From NCBI GenBank assembly GCA_016868455.1, contig VGGV01000011.1:23289-87288 (forward strand): a DNA stretch of 64,000 bases, read 5' to 3'. Under the pieces are notes generated by a model. That model had not been told where the DNA came from. It did not search any database and saw nothing but the letters and a program-made list of their open reading frames with translations. Every line of letters starts with the position of its first letter. Position 1 is the first letter of the stretch. The stretch comes from Bacteroidota bacterium (GTDB lineage: Bacteria; Bacteroidota; Bacteroidia; Chitinophagales; Chitinophagaceae). Position numbers and translations under genes: made by a program. Below, one piece after another: positions 8,891 to 16,246 of this stretch.

Positions 8891-9994
8891 TCAGGCGATT
8901 TCTTTTAAAGCCGAACAAAATTGTTGCATTTCTTCCAGTGTACCCATGCTGACCCGGCACCATTTACCCCCGAAATGTTCCCGGTACTGCACAAAAATGT
9001 TTTTTGCCTGCATTTTCTTTGAGAAGTCAGATCCTATCTTATCAATGTTAAATAAAATAAAACTGGTGTATGATGGAATATAATCCAGTGACAGTTGTTT
9101 GAAACAGTCATAACACATTTCTCTCGCCTGCCTTGTTTTCTCCCGGCAGTCTTTTACAAACGCCTGGTCTTTTAATGCGGCTGAAGCGGCAGCGGCAGTC
9201 ACCATACTAACACTTACATCATTCCAGGGTTGCAGATTGCCGAGTTTTTTAATTGTGTCTGGATGGGCAATGGCGTAACCAACTCTTGCACCGGCGAGAC
9301 CATATATTTTGGAGAATGTTTTGGCAATCATCACATTTGGGTTACCAACAGCAATGTCTTTCAGTGATGGCAGACCGGCAAACTCGGTATAGGCTTCATC
9401 CACCAGCACCATGCATTTTTTGCTGCACTCCTCAGCAAAGGTTCTCAACAGATGATTTTCCACATAAATACCCACGGGGTTGTTCGGATTGCACACATAC
9501 ATCATCCTTGTGCCGGCATCCATGGCCGACATCATGCCGCTGAGATCATGTGTTTTATCGGCAGCCAGCGGAATGCGTTTAAAACTCAGTCCGAATGCTT
9601 CAGCCTGGCTGTTCCATACCCGGTAAGAGGGCTCGGCTGTAATAACATGACCTTTGACTGATGAAACCAAAAGCGAAGTAAGCCCCAGTATTTCGGAAGA
9701 ACCGGCGCCCATCAAAATATTTTCTTTACCCACTCCCCAAAACTCAGCTATCTGCTGTTTCAATGCAGGAATCTGTTCATCAGGATAGCGGTTGGAACCT
9801 GACAGCGCTTCCGCCATTGCCTTTTGTGCAGCAGCCGAAGGCCCATATGCATTTTCATTACTGTTCAGCAGGATGATCCCTGCTGCACGGTATCGTTCCC
9901 TTTCAGTTGCAAACAATGAAGGTGTAATACTCACCGCAGCAACAGCAGCGGCAGCCTTTTTTATCCATTTTCGGCGGGTTGTAATACCAGGCAT
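8891..9994 (-). CDS. HisC-like PLP-dependent aminotransferase with a Tat export signal
   Basis: 367 residues. The N-terminus has a twin-arginine signal (TTRRKWIKKAAAA, hydrophobic to about residue 25, then ATERER). The catalytic part resembles histidinol-phosphate/aromatic aminotransferases of fold type I: LNSNENAYGPS (43-53), CNPNNPVG (168-175), DEAYTEF (199-205) and the PLP-binding lysine K229 in AKTFSKIYGLAGARVGY. These are the residues needed for PLP chemistry, so the enzyme looks active. Cytosolic HisC has no signal peptide, so this is probably a periplasmic paralogue rather than a histidine-biosynthesis gene; no his genes are nearby. It is convergent with the membrane-protein gene at 8415. 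Confidence 0.85.
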   Translation of the reverse strand: MPGITTRRKWIKKAAAAVAAVSITPSLFATERERYRAAGIILLNSNENAYGPSAAAQKAMAEALSGSNRYPDEQIPALKQQIAEFWGVGKENILMGAGSSEILGLTSLLVSSVKGHVITAEPSYRVWNSQAEAFGLSFKRIPLAADKTHDLSGMMSAMDAGTRMMYVCNPNNPVGIYVENHLLRTFAEECSKKCMVLVDEAYTEFAGLPSLKDIAVGNPNVMIAKTFSKIYGLAGARVGYAIAHPDTIKKLGNLQPWNDVSVSMVTAAAASAALKDQAFVKDCREKTRQAREMCYDCFKQLSLDYIPSYTSFILFNIDKIGSDFSKKMQAKNIFVQYREHFGGKWCRVSMGTLEEMQQFCSALKEIA

Positions 9995-10072
9995 GGCGAA
10001 GATTTGTCTGGAAAAGCTACACCAATTTTTTCACGGCAAAAAATATTCAGGGTGTAAGTATCTTTATAACTA

Positions 10073-10647
10073 ATGAACCCCGGGATAAAAAAATTACAAT
10101 TTGAACCGCTGACAAAATCAAACTGGAACAGTTTGAAGAGCTGATGGGCGAAAAAGGAGGCTGCGGTAACTGCTGGTGTATGTATTTCAGGATTCCTTAC
10201 AAAGAATTTCAGGAAAACAAACCCGATGGCAACAAAAAGCTGATGAAGCAATTGGTAAAAAAAGGAATGCCGCAGGGGTTAATCGCTTTTCTGAATAATG
10301 AACCGGTTGGCTGGATTGCAATGGCTCCAAGGGAAGATTATATGCGGATTGAAAACTCAAGAGTGTTTATGCGGATTGATGATAAACCGGTGTGGAGCAT
10401 CACTTGTTTTTTTATAAAGAAAGAATACCGGCATAAAGGTTTATCCGGGCAATTGATAAAAGGAGCTATTGATTTTGCAAAAACCAAAAAGATCAAAACA
10501 TTAGAAGCCTACCCGGCTATTCCTTATTCCGAAAATGTACCACACCCGTTTTTATGGGTGGGAGTTTTGTCTTCTTTTATAAGTAATGGGTTTAAGATAG
10601 TAAAGCAGGAAAGCAGGAGCTGGGCGATGGTAAGGCTGGATCTTTAA
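10073..10647 (+). pseudogene. GNAT-family N-acetyltransferase, interrupted by a -1 frameshift
   Basis: An ATG at 10073 opens a frame reading MNPGIKKLQFEPLTKSNWNS before a stop at about 10142. The same protein continues in another frame from about 10136 (ELMGEKGGCGNCWCMYFRIP onward) to the stop at 10647. Restoring one G at about 10135 (TTGAAG to TTGGAAG) joins both parts as NSLEELMGEKGG. The body has acetyl-CoA acetyltransferase features: a Cys-rich GGCGNCWCMYF, PVGWIAMAPRE, and ITCFFIKKEYRHKGLSGQLI (the acetyl-CoA-binding loop). Such proteins acetylate unknown small amines. It may be a real lesion or a sequencing deletion. An internal start at 10144 would lose only the first strand. Confidence 0.7.
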
Positions 10648-10650
10648 AAG

Positions 10651-11019
10651 CTATTCTTTATTGATATACTCATTAAAAGAGAGCTTGTTCCCAAACGGAT
10701 CCTGCACCGTCATTTCTTTTGCGCCATAAAATGTTTCTTTTACCGAAGGCCGGTAATATTTGTAATTCTTCGCTTTCAACTCTTCGCAAAATTTTTCTAA
10801 TTCCGTACAGGTGATAAATACCCGGACACTGGGCACACTGTCGCCATGATGTTCGCTTAAATGAAATTCAATATCATCTTTTTTAATGCCTATATAGTAA
10901 GGAGTTTTAGGTTCAAACTGGTGCTCAAACGTAATTTCAAAACCCAGCCAGTCAATGTAAAATTCCTTTGCCTTCGCTATATCGAATATGCGTAAGATGG
11001 GGATAATTTTCTGTATCAT
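10651..11019 (-). CDS. VOC-family (glyoxalase/bleomycin-resistance-like) protein
   Basis: 122 residues from the ATG at 11019 (MIQKIIPILRIFDIAKAKEF). Upstream in-frame codons are not family-like. It has the glyoxalase-type alpha/beta module typical of bleomycin-resistance proteins: FYIDWLGFEITFEHQF, HLSEHHGDSVPSVRVF and the C-terminal MTVQDPFGNKLSF. Small VOC proteins of this length usually act as dimers and bind a metal or a drug; substrate unknown. It converges on the GNAT gene with only three bases between the stop codons. Confidence 0.85.
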   Translation of the reverse strand: MIQKIIPILRIFDIAKAKEFYIDWLGFEITFEHQFEPKTPYYIGIKKDDIEFHLSEHHGDSVPSVRVFITCTELEKFCEELKAKNYKYYRPSVKETFYGAKEMTVQDPFGNKLSFNEYINKE

Positions 11020-11087
11020 TATTATATATTTCGAAAGTTGAATACTAACCTGCAAAACTTCGGGTTTTTTTTAAGCTTCTCTCACTT

Positions 11088-11585
11088 TTATCTTTTACCC
11101 AGCTCAATCACTTCGCAATTTTTTATTTCTTTTCCGTCAATAATAAACCGGATGAGGGTTCTTACTTTATGCCAGCCTTGCTTGCCAGCTGCGCCGGGGT
11201 TCATATACAGGCAATCAATTTTATTGTCATACATGATTTTTAAAATATGAGAGTGGCCGCATACCAGCAACTGCGGTTTATGAATGGCCAGTTTCTTTGT
11301 TGTTTCAGGATTATATCTTGGAGGTGAACCGCTGATATGCCGTATCATCACTTTCACTTCTTCGCACATAAAAACCAGTTGCTCCGGAAATTCATTTCTA
11401 ATGGATACACCGTCAATATTTCCAAACACTCCTTTAACCGTCCGGCCGCTTTCCGCGGTCAGACGGGCAGCAACCCCCTCGCCCCAATCCCCGGCATGCC
11501 ATACTTCGTCGCAATCTTGGAAATATTCAAAAACCTTTTCATCAAGGAAGCCGTGTGTGTCAGATATCAGGCCTATTCGGGTCAT
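11088..11585 (-). CDS. YfcE/MJ0936-type metallophosphoesterase
   Basis: 165 residues with all calcineurin-like metal motifs in order: ISDTHG (7-12), HAGDWG (about 30-35), GVFGNIDG (about 52-59), and CGHSHI (about 110-115). These ligate two metal ions. The family includes bacterial phosphodiesterases acting on small phosphodiester substrates; the physiological substrate is not known. It has no signal peptide, so it is cytosolic. It lies 68 bases upstream of the VOC gene on the same strand, possibly one transcript. Confidence 0.9.
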   Translation of the reverse strand: MTRIGLISDTHGFLDEKVFEYFQDCDEVWHAGDWGEGVAARLTAESGRTVKGVFGNIDGVSIRNEFPEQLVFMCEEVKVMIRHISGSPPRYNPETTKKLAIHKPQLLVCGHSHILKIMYDNKIDCLYMNPGAAGKQGWHKVRTLIRFIIDGKEIKNCEVIELGKR

Positions 11586-11609
11586 GCAAAAAATCTCTAC
11601 ATTTGAACT

Positions 11610-11624
11610 GTAAATCTAAAATTG
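11610..11624 (+). repeat. AT-rich dispersed repeat, copy 1 (partial)
   Basis: GTAAATCTAAAATTG matches the second half of the element seen in full before hmgA, rpsM and rpoA. It precedes the ATG of a short unassigned frame at 11650 by about 25 bases, farther than the other copies. Confidence 0.5.
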
Positions 11625-11798
11625 ACAATCTGAAATTAAAAATCAGATTATGCCTTTTCACCGCAACTTCACATACTGGATTGATAAACGAAAGTGGAAA
11701 TATATTTTCCTTCTCGCCACTTTGGAGCTGTCACGAAGATAATTATGAGCTTTGCAAATGCTCAAAAGAATTACCGGACGATGAAGGGTGCGACCTGC

Positions 11799-11830
11799 CT
11801 GCCGGTTTACCTGCCGAAGGCAGGCAGGCG
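11799..11830. repeat. GC-rich palindromic repeat
   Basis: CCTGCCTGCCGG is followed by a short spacer and CCGAAGGCAGGCAGG, forming an imperfect stem. The same core (CCTGCCTGCCGGCAGGCAGG) is found inside trpE at about 44468-44487, so this is a dispersed element. Confidence 0.65.
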
Positions 11831-11870
11831 CAACAGGTGATGATAGTAGTAATGTCGTTTGGTACATACA

Positions 11871-11904
11871 AAATCTGAAATCTAAAATCGTAAATCTAAA
11901 ATTG
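11871..11904 (+). repeat. AT-rich dispersed repeat, copy 2, in front of hmgA
   Basis: AAATCTGAAATCTAAAATCG followed by TAAATCTAAAATTG. It ends about five bases before the hmgA ATG, occupying the position where a ribosome-binding site would lie. Confidence 0.65.
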
Positions 11905-11908
11905 TTTT

Positions 11909-13066
11909 ATGCCACATTATTATAAGTTAGGAAACATTCCGCATAAACGCCACACCCAGTTCCGTAAACCTAATGGCGAACTGTACAGTGAGCAATTATT
12001 CTCTACCGAAGGTTTCAGCGATGATTATTCGCTGCTTTATCATTGCCACCCGCCTACCCAGATCATCAAAACCGAACCGCAGGTGGATGTAAGTCCGCAG
12101 ATAGCGGAAGAAAAAATGCTGAAACACCGTTGTTTTGAAGGGTTTCAGCTAAAACCCGGAGGCGATTTTTTGCAAAGCAGGGTTCCGGTGCTGGTCAACA
12201 GTGACTGCCACATAGTGCTGGCGGCGCCCCATAGCGGCACAAAGGATTATTTCTACAAGAATACTGATGCGGATGAAATGATCTTTATACATGAAGGAAG
12301 CGGTACGGTAAAAACCCAGTACGGGCAGTTGCCGTTCAGCTACGGCGATTATATTGTATTGCCAAGGGGAACGATTTACCAGATAGAGTTTAAGGATGAT
12401 AAGAACAGGCTGTTTATAGTCGAATCATTTTCACCCTTACGTTTTCCTAAAAGATACATGAGTAAATATGGGCAACTGATGGAGCATTCGCCGTATTGTG
12501 AACGGGATATACGGCCGCCTCAGGATTTACAAACTTTTGATGAAACGGGTGACTTCCTCATCAAAGCCAAAAAGAAAGGGATGCTCTATGGCCTGCATTA
12601 CGGCACACATCCGTTTGATGTGATCGGCTGGGACGGATGCTGCTATCCTTATATCTTTTCTATCCATGATTTTGAACCCATTACCGGAAGGGTACATATG
12701 CCGCCGCCCATCCACCAGACTTTTGAAACCAACAGTTTTGTGGTCTGTTCCTTTGTGCCAAGGCTGTACGACTATCATCCCAATGCCATACCTGCCCCCT
12801 ACAATCACAGTAATATTGACAGTGATGAAGTATTGTATTATGTGGATGGTGATTTTATGAGCCGTAAGCATGTTACCCGTGGCATGATAACCCTGCACCC
12901 CGCAGGCATTCCGCATGGGCCGCATCCGGGAGCAGTGGAGAAAAGCATCGGTGCAAAAGAAACCAAAGAGCTGGCGGTAATGGTGGATACTTTCCGCCCG
13001 CTGATGCTGACGAAGCAGGCACTGGAGATTGAGAATACAAATTATGTTATGAGCTGGGCGGAGTAA
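11909..13066 (+). CDS. hmgA: Homogentisate 1,2-dioxygenase
   Basis: 385 residues. Cleaves the ring of homogentisate to maleylacetoacetate in tyrosine/phenylalanine catabolism, using non-haem Fe(II). Recognisable segments: N-terminal MPHYYKLGNIPHKRHTQFRK, the cupin-like middle (DEMIFIHEGSGTVKTQYG, FSYGDYIVLPRGT), and the C-terminal metal-site region with SDEVLYYVDGDFMSRK and HPAGIPHGPHPG. The protein is somewhat shorter than the ~430-residue enzymes of other phyla, as is usual for the Bacteroidota form. Other genes of the pathway (hpd, fahA) are not adjacent. The start is preceded by a copy of the AT-rich repeat. Confidence 0.93.
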   Translation: MPHYYKLGNIPHKRHTQFRKPNGELYSEQLFSTEGFSDDYSLLYHCHPPTQIIKTEPQVDVSPQIAEEKMLKHRCFEGFQLKPGGDFLQSRVPVLVNSDCHIVLAAPHSGTKDYFYKNTDADEMIFIHEGSGTVKTQYGQLPFSYGDYIVLPRGTIYQIEFKDDKNRLFIVESFSPLRFPKRYMSKYGQLMEHSPYCERDIRPPQDLQTFDETGDFLIKAKKKGMLYGLHYGTHPFDVIGWDGCCYPYIFSIHDFEPITGRVHMPPPIHQTFETNSFVVCSFVPRLYDYHPNAIPAPYNHSNIDSDEVLYYVDGDFMSRKHVTRGMITLHPAGIPHGPHPGAVEKSIGAKETKELAVMVDTFRPLMLTKQALEIENTNYVMSWAE

Positions 13067-13157
13067 TGCTTGTCCAGCATGTAGCAAAAGATGTAGGCTT
13101 GAAGGGCAAAAGGTAAAGACAGAGAGATATTCCGGCGGTGTTATTAAATTAAAACCT

Positions 13158-13442
13158 TTACTTCCTTCCCTCAGAAGCGGCTTCACATTTTTCCACTTCT
13201 TTACCCACTTCATCCAGGAAAGCCTGGTTGTCTTTGTACTTGGATTGCATTTCCTCTTCAAATTTTTTCCGTGCCGCTTTCGCTTTTCCGTATTCCGGGC
13301 CTCCGTCAGGAGCCTGGGTTATTTTGGCATTTAATTCGCACCATTTTTGCGCAATTGAAGCCGGTGTTTCTTTTTTACTGCTGCAGGAGGCAAGACCGAA
13401 GCAAAATACAAGTATAAAAAAGGCCTAAAATTTATTTTTCAT
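13158..13442 (-). pseudogene. Small lipoprotein gene with an amber codon in its signal peptide
   Basis: Reading from the ATG at 13442 gives MKNKF, then TAG at 13425-13427, then AFFILVFCFGLASC (hydrophobic core and lipobox ASC) and a charged mature part (KKETPASIAQKWCELNAKIT, GPEYGKAKAARKKFEEEMQS, ending KCEAASEGRK) with TAA at 13158. The frame is open after the amber for about 88 codons and has the exact shape of a lipoprotein, so it is a real gene with one nonsense codon. No alternative start after the TAG keeps the signal peptide whole. The mature product would be a short Lys/Glu-rich helical protein, function unknown. Confidence 0.6.
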
Positions 13443-13542
13443 TGCCTGGTGTTGTTGTTAAGTATTAAAAATATATTTTTTTAGGGTCATTTATTTGTAT
13501 TTGTAATCTTTTTTATATTCGGCTAACCAAAAACGGATTGCT

Positions 13543-13938
13543 ATGCTAAAAATCGGAAAATTAAAAGCAGGGGATATTATTATGGTGAATGACGAAGGAG
13601 TGATGAGAGAGGGCGTAGTAGTGGAAATAAGCCATGAAGAAAACCAGGCTCTTGTTGATAACGGTGTTCAGGAATTCTGGTACAGCCCTGATGAAATGGA
13701 TGCTGTGCCGCTGAATGAAGACCAGTTAATGAAATTTGGATTTACCAAAGAAGAAATTGACGGTGCGGTAAAGTACAAAAAGGACTCTTTTCGGCTGGTA
13801 ACGCCTAAAAAAGGCGACTTTTCCAACATAGAAATGTGGTGGCGGGAAGACCGCAGGCATTTTAGCTTTCCGCTGGGGGTACATGAGCTACAGAACCTGC
13901 ACATGGATATGACCAAAATACCTCTGCACAGGCCCTGA
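13543..13938 (+). CDS. Conserved hypothetical protein
   Basis: 131 residues, no signal peptide or membrane segment. It starts with a small beta-rich section (KLKAGDIIMVNDEGVMREGV, VVEISHEENQALVDNG) and ends with GVHELQNLHMDMTKIPL. The ending resembles small Bacteroidota proteins whose C-terminus contains an LQNLYFALTG-type motif; their function is not known. An EFWYSPDEMDAVPLNEDQLM segment sits mid-protein. It is followed by a terminator, so it is probably monocistronic and separate from infA. Confidence 0.65.
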   Translation: MLKIGKLKAGDIIMVNDEGVMREGVVVEISHEENQALVDNGVQEFWYSPDEMDAVPLNEDQLMKFGFTKEEIDGAVKYKKDSFRLVTPKKGDFSNIEMWWREDRRHFSFPLGVHELQNLHMDMTKIPLHRP

Positions 13939-13988
13939 AAAACAAAGCCTTAGCCCCATCGGGTGTGATCGCCGGGCTTTTTCCACAT

Positions 13989-14016
13989 AAACCCCAAAAA
14001 GGAATGGGGTTTTTTC
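13989..14016 (+). terminator. Rho-independent terminator
   Basis: Stem AAACCCC / GGGGTTT (13989-13995 and 14006-14012) with loop AAAAAGGAAT, followed by a run of T. It separates the hypothetical gene from the infA cluster. Confidence 0.8.
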
Positions 14017-14036
14017 TTTTTTCAGCCTGATACTCC

Positions 14037-14044
14037 TATCTTTG
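14037..14044 (+). promoter_or_regulatory. Promoter -7 box for the infA-rplQ cluster
   Basis: TATCTTTG fits TAnnTTTG and is followed by GCGACCCC, 14 bases before the infA ATG. It lies directly after the terminator at 13989-14016, so the ribosomal cluster appears to start its own transcript here. Confidence 0.55.
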
Positions 14045-14058
14045 CGACCCCAAAAAAT

Positions 14059-14277
14059 ATGTCGAAACAACCTCTTATTAAGCAGGATGGAACAATTATA
14101 GAAGCCCTGTCGAATGCCATGTTCAGGGTAAAACTGGAGAACGGGCATGAAATACTGGCCACTATATCCGGGAAGATGAGGATGAACTACATACGCATCC
14201 TTCCGGGGGATAAGGTAGGGGTGGAGTTGTCGCCGTATGATTTGACAAGGGGAAGGATCAACTTTCGGTATAAGTAA
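14059..14277 (+). CDS. infA: Translation initiation factor IF-1
   Basis: 72 residues, the standard IF-1 length, forming a single S1/OB fold that binds the ribosomal A site. Motifs: [59 protein letters not shown]. First gene of the cluster infA-rpmJ-rpsM-rpsK-rpsD-rpoA-rplQ. In many Bacteroidota infA follows secY and map; here its upstream neighbour is an unrelated hypothetical gene with its own terminator. Confidence 0.97.
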   Translation: MSKQPLIKQDGTIIEALSNAMFRVKLENGHEILATISGKMRMNYIRILPGDKVGVELSPYDLTRGRINFRYK

Positions 14278-14318
14278 GAAAGTAAAGACGCAACAGAGGC
14301 GTCACAAAAAATGATAAC

Positions 14319-14435
14319 ATGAAAGTAAGAGCATCCATTAAGAAGAGAAGCGTCGATTGCAAAATTGTTCGCCGCAAAGGCAAACTCTATATTATTAACA
14401 AAAAAAATCCCCGCTTCAAACAGCGTCAGGGTTAA
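14319..14435 (+). CDS. rpmJ: 50S ribosomal protein L36
   Basis: 38 codons, read directly: [20 protein letters not shown] then [18 protein letters not shown] and TAA. This is the characteristic L36 length and order (MKVRASVKKRC...KIVRRKG). It has only one of the usual zinc-ligand cysteines (Cys 14; residue 11 is Ser), so it is the zinc-free type. It lies 41 bases after infA. Confidence 0.95.
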   Translation: MKVRASIKKRSVDCKIVRRKGKLYIINKKNPRFKQRQG

Positions 14436-14437
14436 TT

Positions 14438-14463
14438 AATTCTAAAATCGTAAATCTAAAATA
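14438..14463 (+). repeat. AT-rich dispersed repeat, copy 3, in front of rpsM
   Basis: CTAAAATCGTAAATCTAAAA is shared with the copy before hmgA. It ends five bases before the rpsM ATG and directly follows the rpmJ stop codon. Confidence 0.65.
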
Positions 14464-14468
14464 GACTT

Positions 14469-14849
14469 ATGGCCCGTATTGCCGGTGTTGACTTACCCAA
14501 AAACAAAAGAGGAGAAATAGGCCTTACCTATATATATGGTATCGGTCCCTCTACCGCTAAGTATATTCTTGATAAGAATAATATCAACCGTGATAAAAAA
14601 GTGCATGAGTGGAGCGATGATGATCTGAATGCCATCCGTCATACCATTACCGAAGAACTGAAGGTGGAAGGCCAGCTTCGTTCTGAAGTGCAGATGAGTA
14701 TCAAAAGGCTTCTGGATATTGCCAGCTACCGCGGAATGCGTCACCGGAAAGGGCTGCCGGTAAGAGGGCAGCGCACCAGGACAAACAGCCGTACAAGAAA
14801 AGGCAAGAGAAAAACCGTGGCCGGTAAAAAGAAGGCGCCGAAGAAATAA
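14469..14849 (+). CDS. rpsM: 30S ribosomal protein S13
   Basis: 126 residues. Begins [20 protein letters not shown], contains [16 protein letters not shown] and the C-terminal basic tail [20 protein letters not shown], all diagnostic of S13, a head protein contacting the P-site tRNA and the inter-subunit bridge. The start is preceded by the AT-rich repeat. A copy of a mixed dispersed repeat follows the gene (14852-14960). Confidence 0.97.
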   Translation: MARIAGVDLPKNKRGEIGLTYIYGIGPSTAKYILDKNNINRDKKVHEWSDDDLNAIRHTITEELKVEGQLRSEVQMSIKRLLDIASYRGMRHRKGLPVRGQRTRTNSRTRKGKRKTVAGKKKAPKK

Positions 14850-14851
14850 TC

Positions 14852-14960
14852 TTTCGGCTCCGCTCAGGATGACCGTGGTTGTCATGAAGAGCTTACCGAA
14901 CCAGGACCTGAAAATTTTGAATCAGCGCCGGATAGCCTGACAGGTCGGCAGGAGGGTTGA
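14852..14960. repeat. Dispersed-repeat-like spacer between rpsM and rpsK
   Basis: The spacer begins TTCGGCTCCGCTCAGGATGA and contains CCTGACAGGTCGGCAGGAGG. A similar fragment (TTCAGCTTCGCTCAGAAATA) lies at 17324 in the rpoA-rplQ spacer. These look like members of intergenic repeat families. The unusually long spacer (about 170 bases) within a ribosomal operon is consistent with insertion. Confidence 0.4.
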
Positions 14961-15018
14961 TTCAGACCCGGTAAAAGGGAAAATAAAGAAAAAAGAAAGA
15001 ATACCTTAGGACACAATT

Positions 15019-15432
15019 ATGGCAAAAGCACAAGCACAGCAGCCGGTTAGCGCAAAAGCCGCTGCCAGAAAAAGAGTGGTGAAAGTGGATGCATACGGAG
15101 ATGCTCACATTTCTGCCACATTCAACAACATCATCATCAGTCTTACCAACAAGACCGGGCAGGTTATCAGCTGGAGCAGCGCCGGGAAAATGGGATTTAA
15201 AGGTTCCAAAAAGAACACCCCCTACGCTGCGCAAATGGCCGCTGCCGATGCAGCCAAAACCGCATTTGACGCAGGCCTGAAAAGGGTGGATGTATTTGTA
15301 AAAGGCCCGGGCACCGGCCGTGAAAGCGCCATCCGCTCCATTGCACAGTCAGGTATTGAAGTGGTAATGATTAAGGATGTGACGCCCCTGCCGCACAACG
15401 GCTGCCGTCCGCCCAAGAAAAGAAGGGTATAA
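15019..15432 (+). CDS. rpsK: 30S ribosomal protein S11
   Basis: 137 residues. The conserved core is intact: [71 protein letters not shown] and the C-terminal [18 protein letters not shown]11 lies on the platform of the 30S subunit next to the anti-SD region of 16S rRNA. The N-terminus carries a Bacteroidota-type Ala/Lys-rich extension ([20 protein letters not shown]). Confidence 0.97.
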   Translation: MAKAQAQQPVSAKAAARKRVVKVDAYGDAHISATFNNIIISLTNKTGQVISWSSAGKMGFKGSKKNTPYAAQMAAADAAKTAFDAGLKRVDVFVKGPGTGRESAIRSIAQSGIEVVMIKDVTPLPHNGCRPPKKRRV

Positions 15433-15558
15433 TTCTTATTCGAAATAGTTGTCCTGAAAGGATCGGGGCATTCATTTAATAAAAGGGTGACTGATTAATT
15501 TTTACCGCTTTCAACGATCAGTTCACCGGTTTTTAAAAAGCGGAAATGAATAAAAACT

Positions 15559-16164
15559 ATGGCAAGGTACAATGGTCCCAAGACCAAGATTTCCCGCATT
15601 TTTGGCGAGCCCATTCTGGGCAACGGCAAATGGCTTACCAAGAACAGCAACCCTCCCGGTATGCACGGTGAAAAACGTAAGCGTAAAACACTCGGTGAAT
15701 ACGCTTTACAGCTCCGTGAAAAGCAAAAAGCCAAATACACTTATGGCATCCTGGAGAAGCAATTCCGCAAGACCTTTGAAGAGGCTGCACGACGCAGGGG
15801 TGTAACGGGTGAAAACCTGATCAAGCTTTGCGAAGCCCGGCTTGACAATACAGTCTTCCGTATGGGCATTGCACCCAGCCGCCCGGCTGCCCGTCAACTG
15901 GTGAGCCACAAGCATATTGAAGTAAACGGCGAAGTGGTCAATGTTCCTTCCTGTCAGCTTAAACCCGGTGATATTATTTCTATCAAGGAAAGCAGCAAGG
16001 GAAGAACATCCATTACCAGTGCCGTCAGGGCCAAAAACCCGAAGTTTAGCTGGCTCGACTGGAACGAAACGGAAATGAAAGGCACTTTCATCACTTACCC
16101 TGAAAGGGAAAGCGTTCCGGAGAATATCAAAGAGCAACTGATAGTGGAATTATACTCCAAATAA
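15559..16164 (+). CDS. rpsD: 30S ribosomal protein S4
   Basis: 201 residues. Begins [20 protein letters not shown] and carries the S4 RNA-binding domain at about 90-160 ([39 protein letters not shown]). S4 nucleates 30S assembly by binding the 16S five-way junction. The N-terminal zinc-finger cysteines of some S4 proteins are absent, as in other Bacteroidota. Spacing to rpoA is 82 bases, most of which is a copy of the AT-rich repeat. Confidence 0.97.
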   Translation: MARYNGPKTKISRIFGEPILGNGKWLTKNSNPPGMHGEKRKRKTLGEYALQLREKQKAKYTYGILEKQFRKTFEEAARRRGVTGENLIKLCEARLDNTVFRMGIAPSRPAARQLVSHKHIEVNGEVVNVPSCQLKPGDIISIKESSKGRTSITSAVRAKNPKFSWLDWNETEMKGTFITYPERESVPENIKEQLIVELYSK

Positions 16165-16213
16165 TAGTGAAATGGAGAAAAGTCAATAGCGAATATCAGC
16201 TATTGAATAAGTT

Positions 16214-16240
16214 GTAAATCTTAAATCGTAAATCTAAAAT
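16214..16240 (+). repeat. AT-rich dispersed repeat, copy 4, in front of rpoA
   Basis: GTAAATCTTAAATCGTAAAT followed by CTAAAAT. It ends about six bases before the rpoA ATG, the same placement as copies before rpsM and hmgA. Confidence 0.65.
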
Positions 16241-16246
16241 TTCAAT

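Larger units (their letters stand above)
11586..11908. other. Intergenic region with two AT-rich repeats and one GC-rich palindrome
   Basis: No convincing gene. The stretch holds copies of the AT-rich repeat at 11610-11624 and 11871-11904, a 31-codon frame from ATG 11650 (MPFHRNFTYWIDKRKWKYIF...) that matches nothing I know, and a GC-rich palindromic repeat at about 11799-11830 (CCTGCCTGCCGG ... GGCAGGCAGG). The layout (repeat, short open frame, palindrome, repeat) could be the remnant of an inserted unit. Confidence 0.4.

Noticed and set aside
10120..10150. Programmed ribosomal frameshift in the GNAT gene.
   Set aside because: No slippery heptamer or downstream structure was seen at the joining point, and the repair is a simple missing base.
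11650..11742. A 31-codon frame (MPFHRNFTYWIDKRKWKYIF...) as a small gene.
   Set aside because: It follows a partial AT-rich repeat at a larger distance than other copies, is not recognisable and ends early. It may be a relic but cannot be supported as a gene.
12527..13261. A 244-codon frame on the minus strand overlapping the hmgA 3' half.
   Set aside because: It is antisense to an obvious homogentisate dioxygenase and reads as low-quality sequence.
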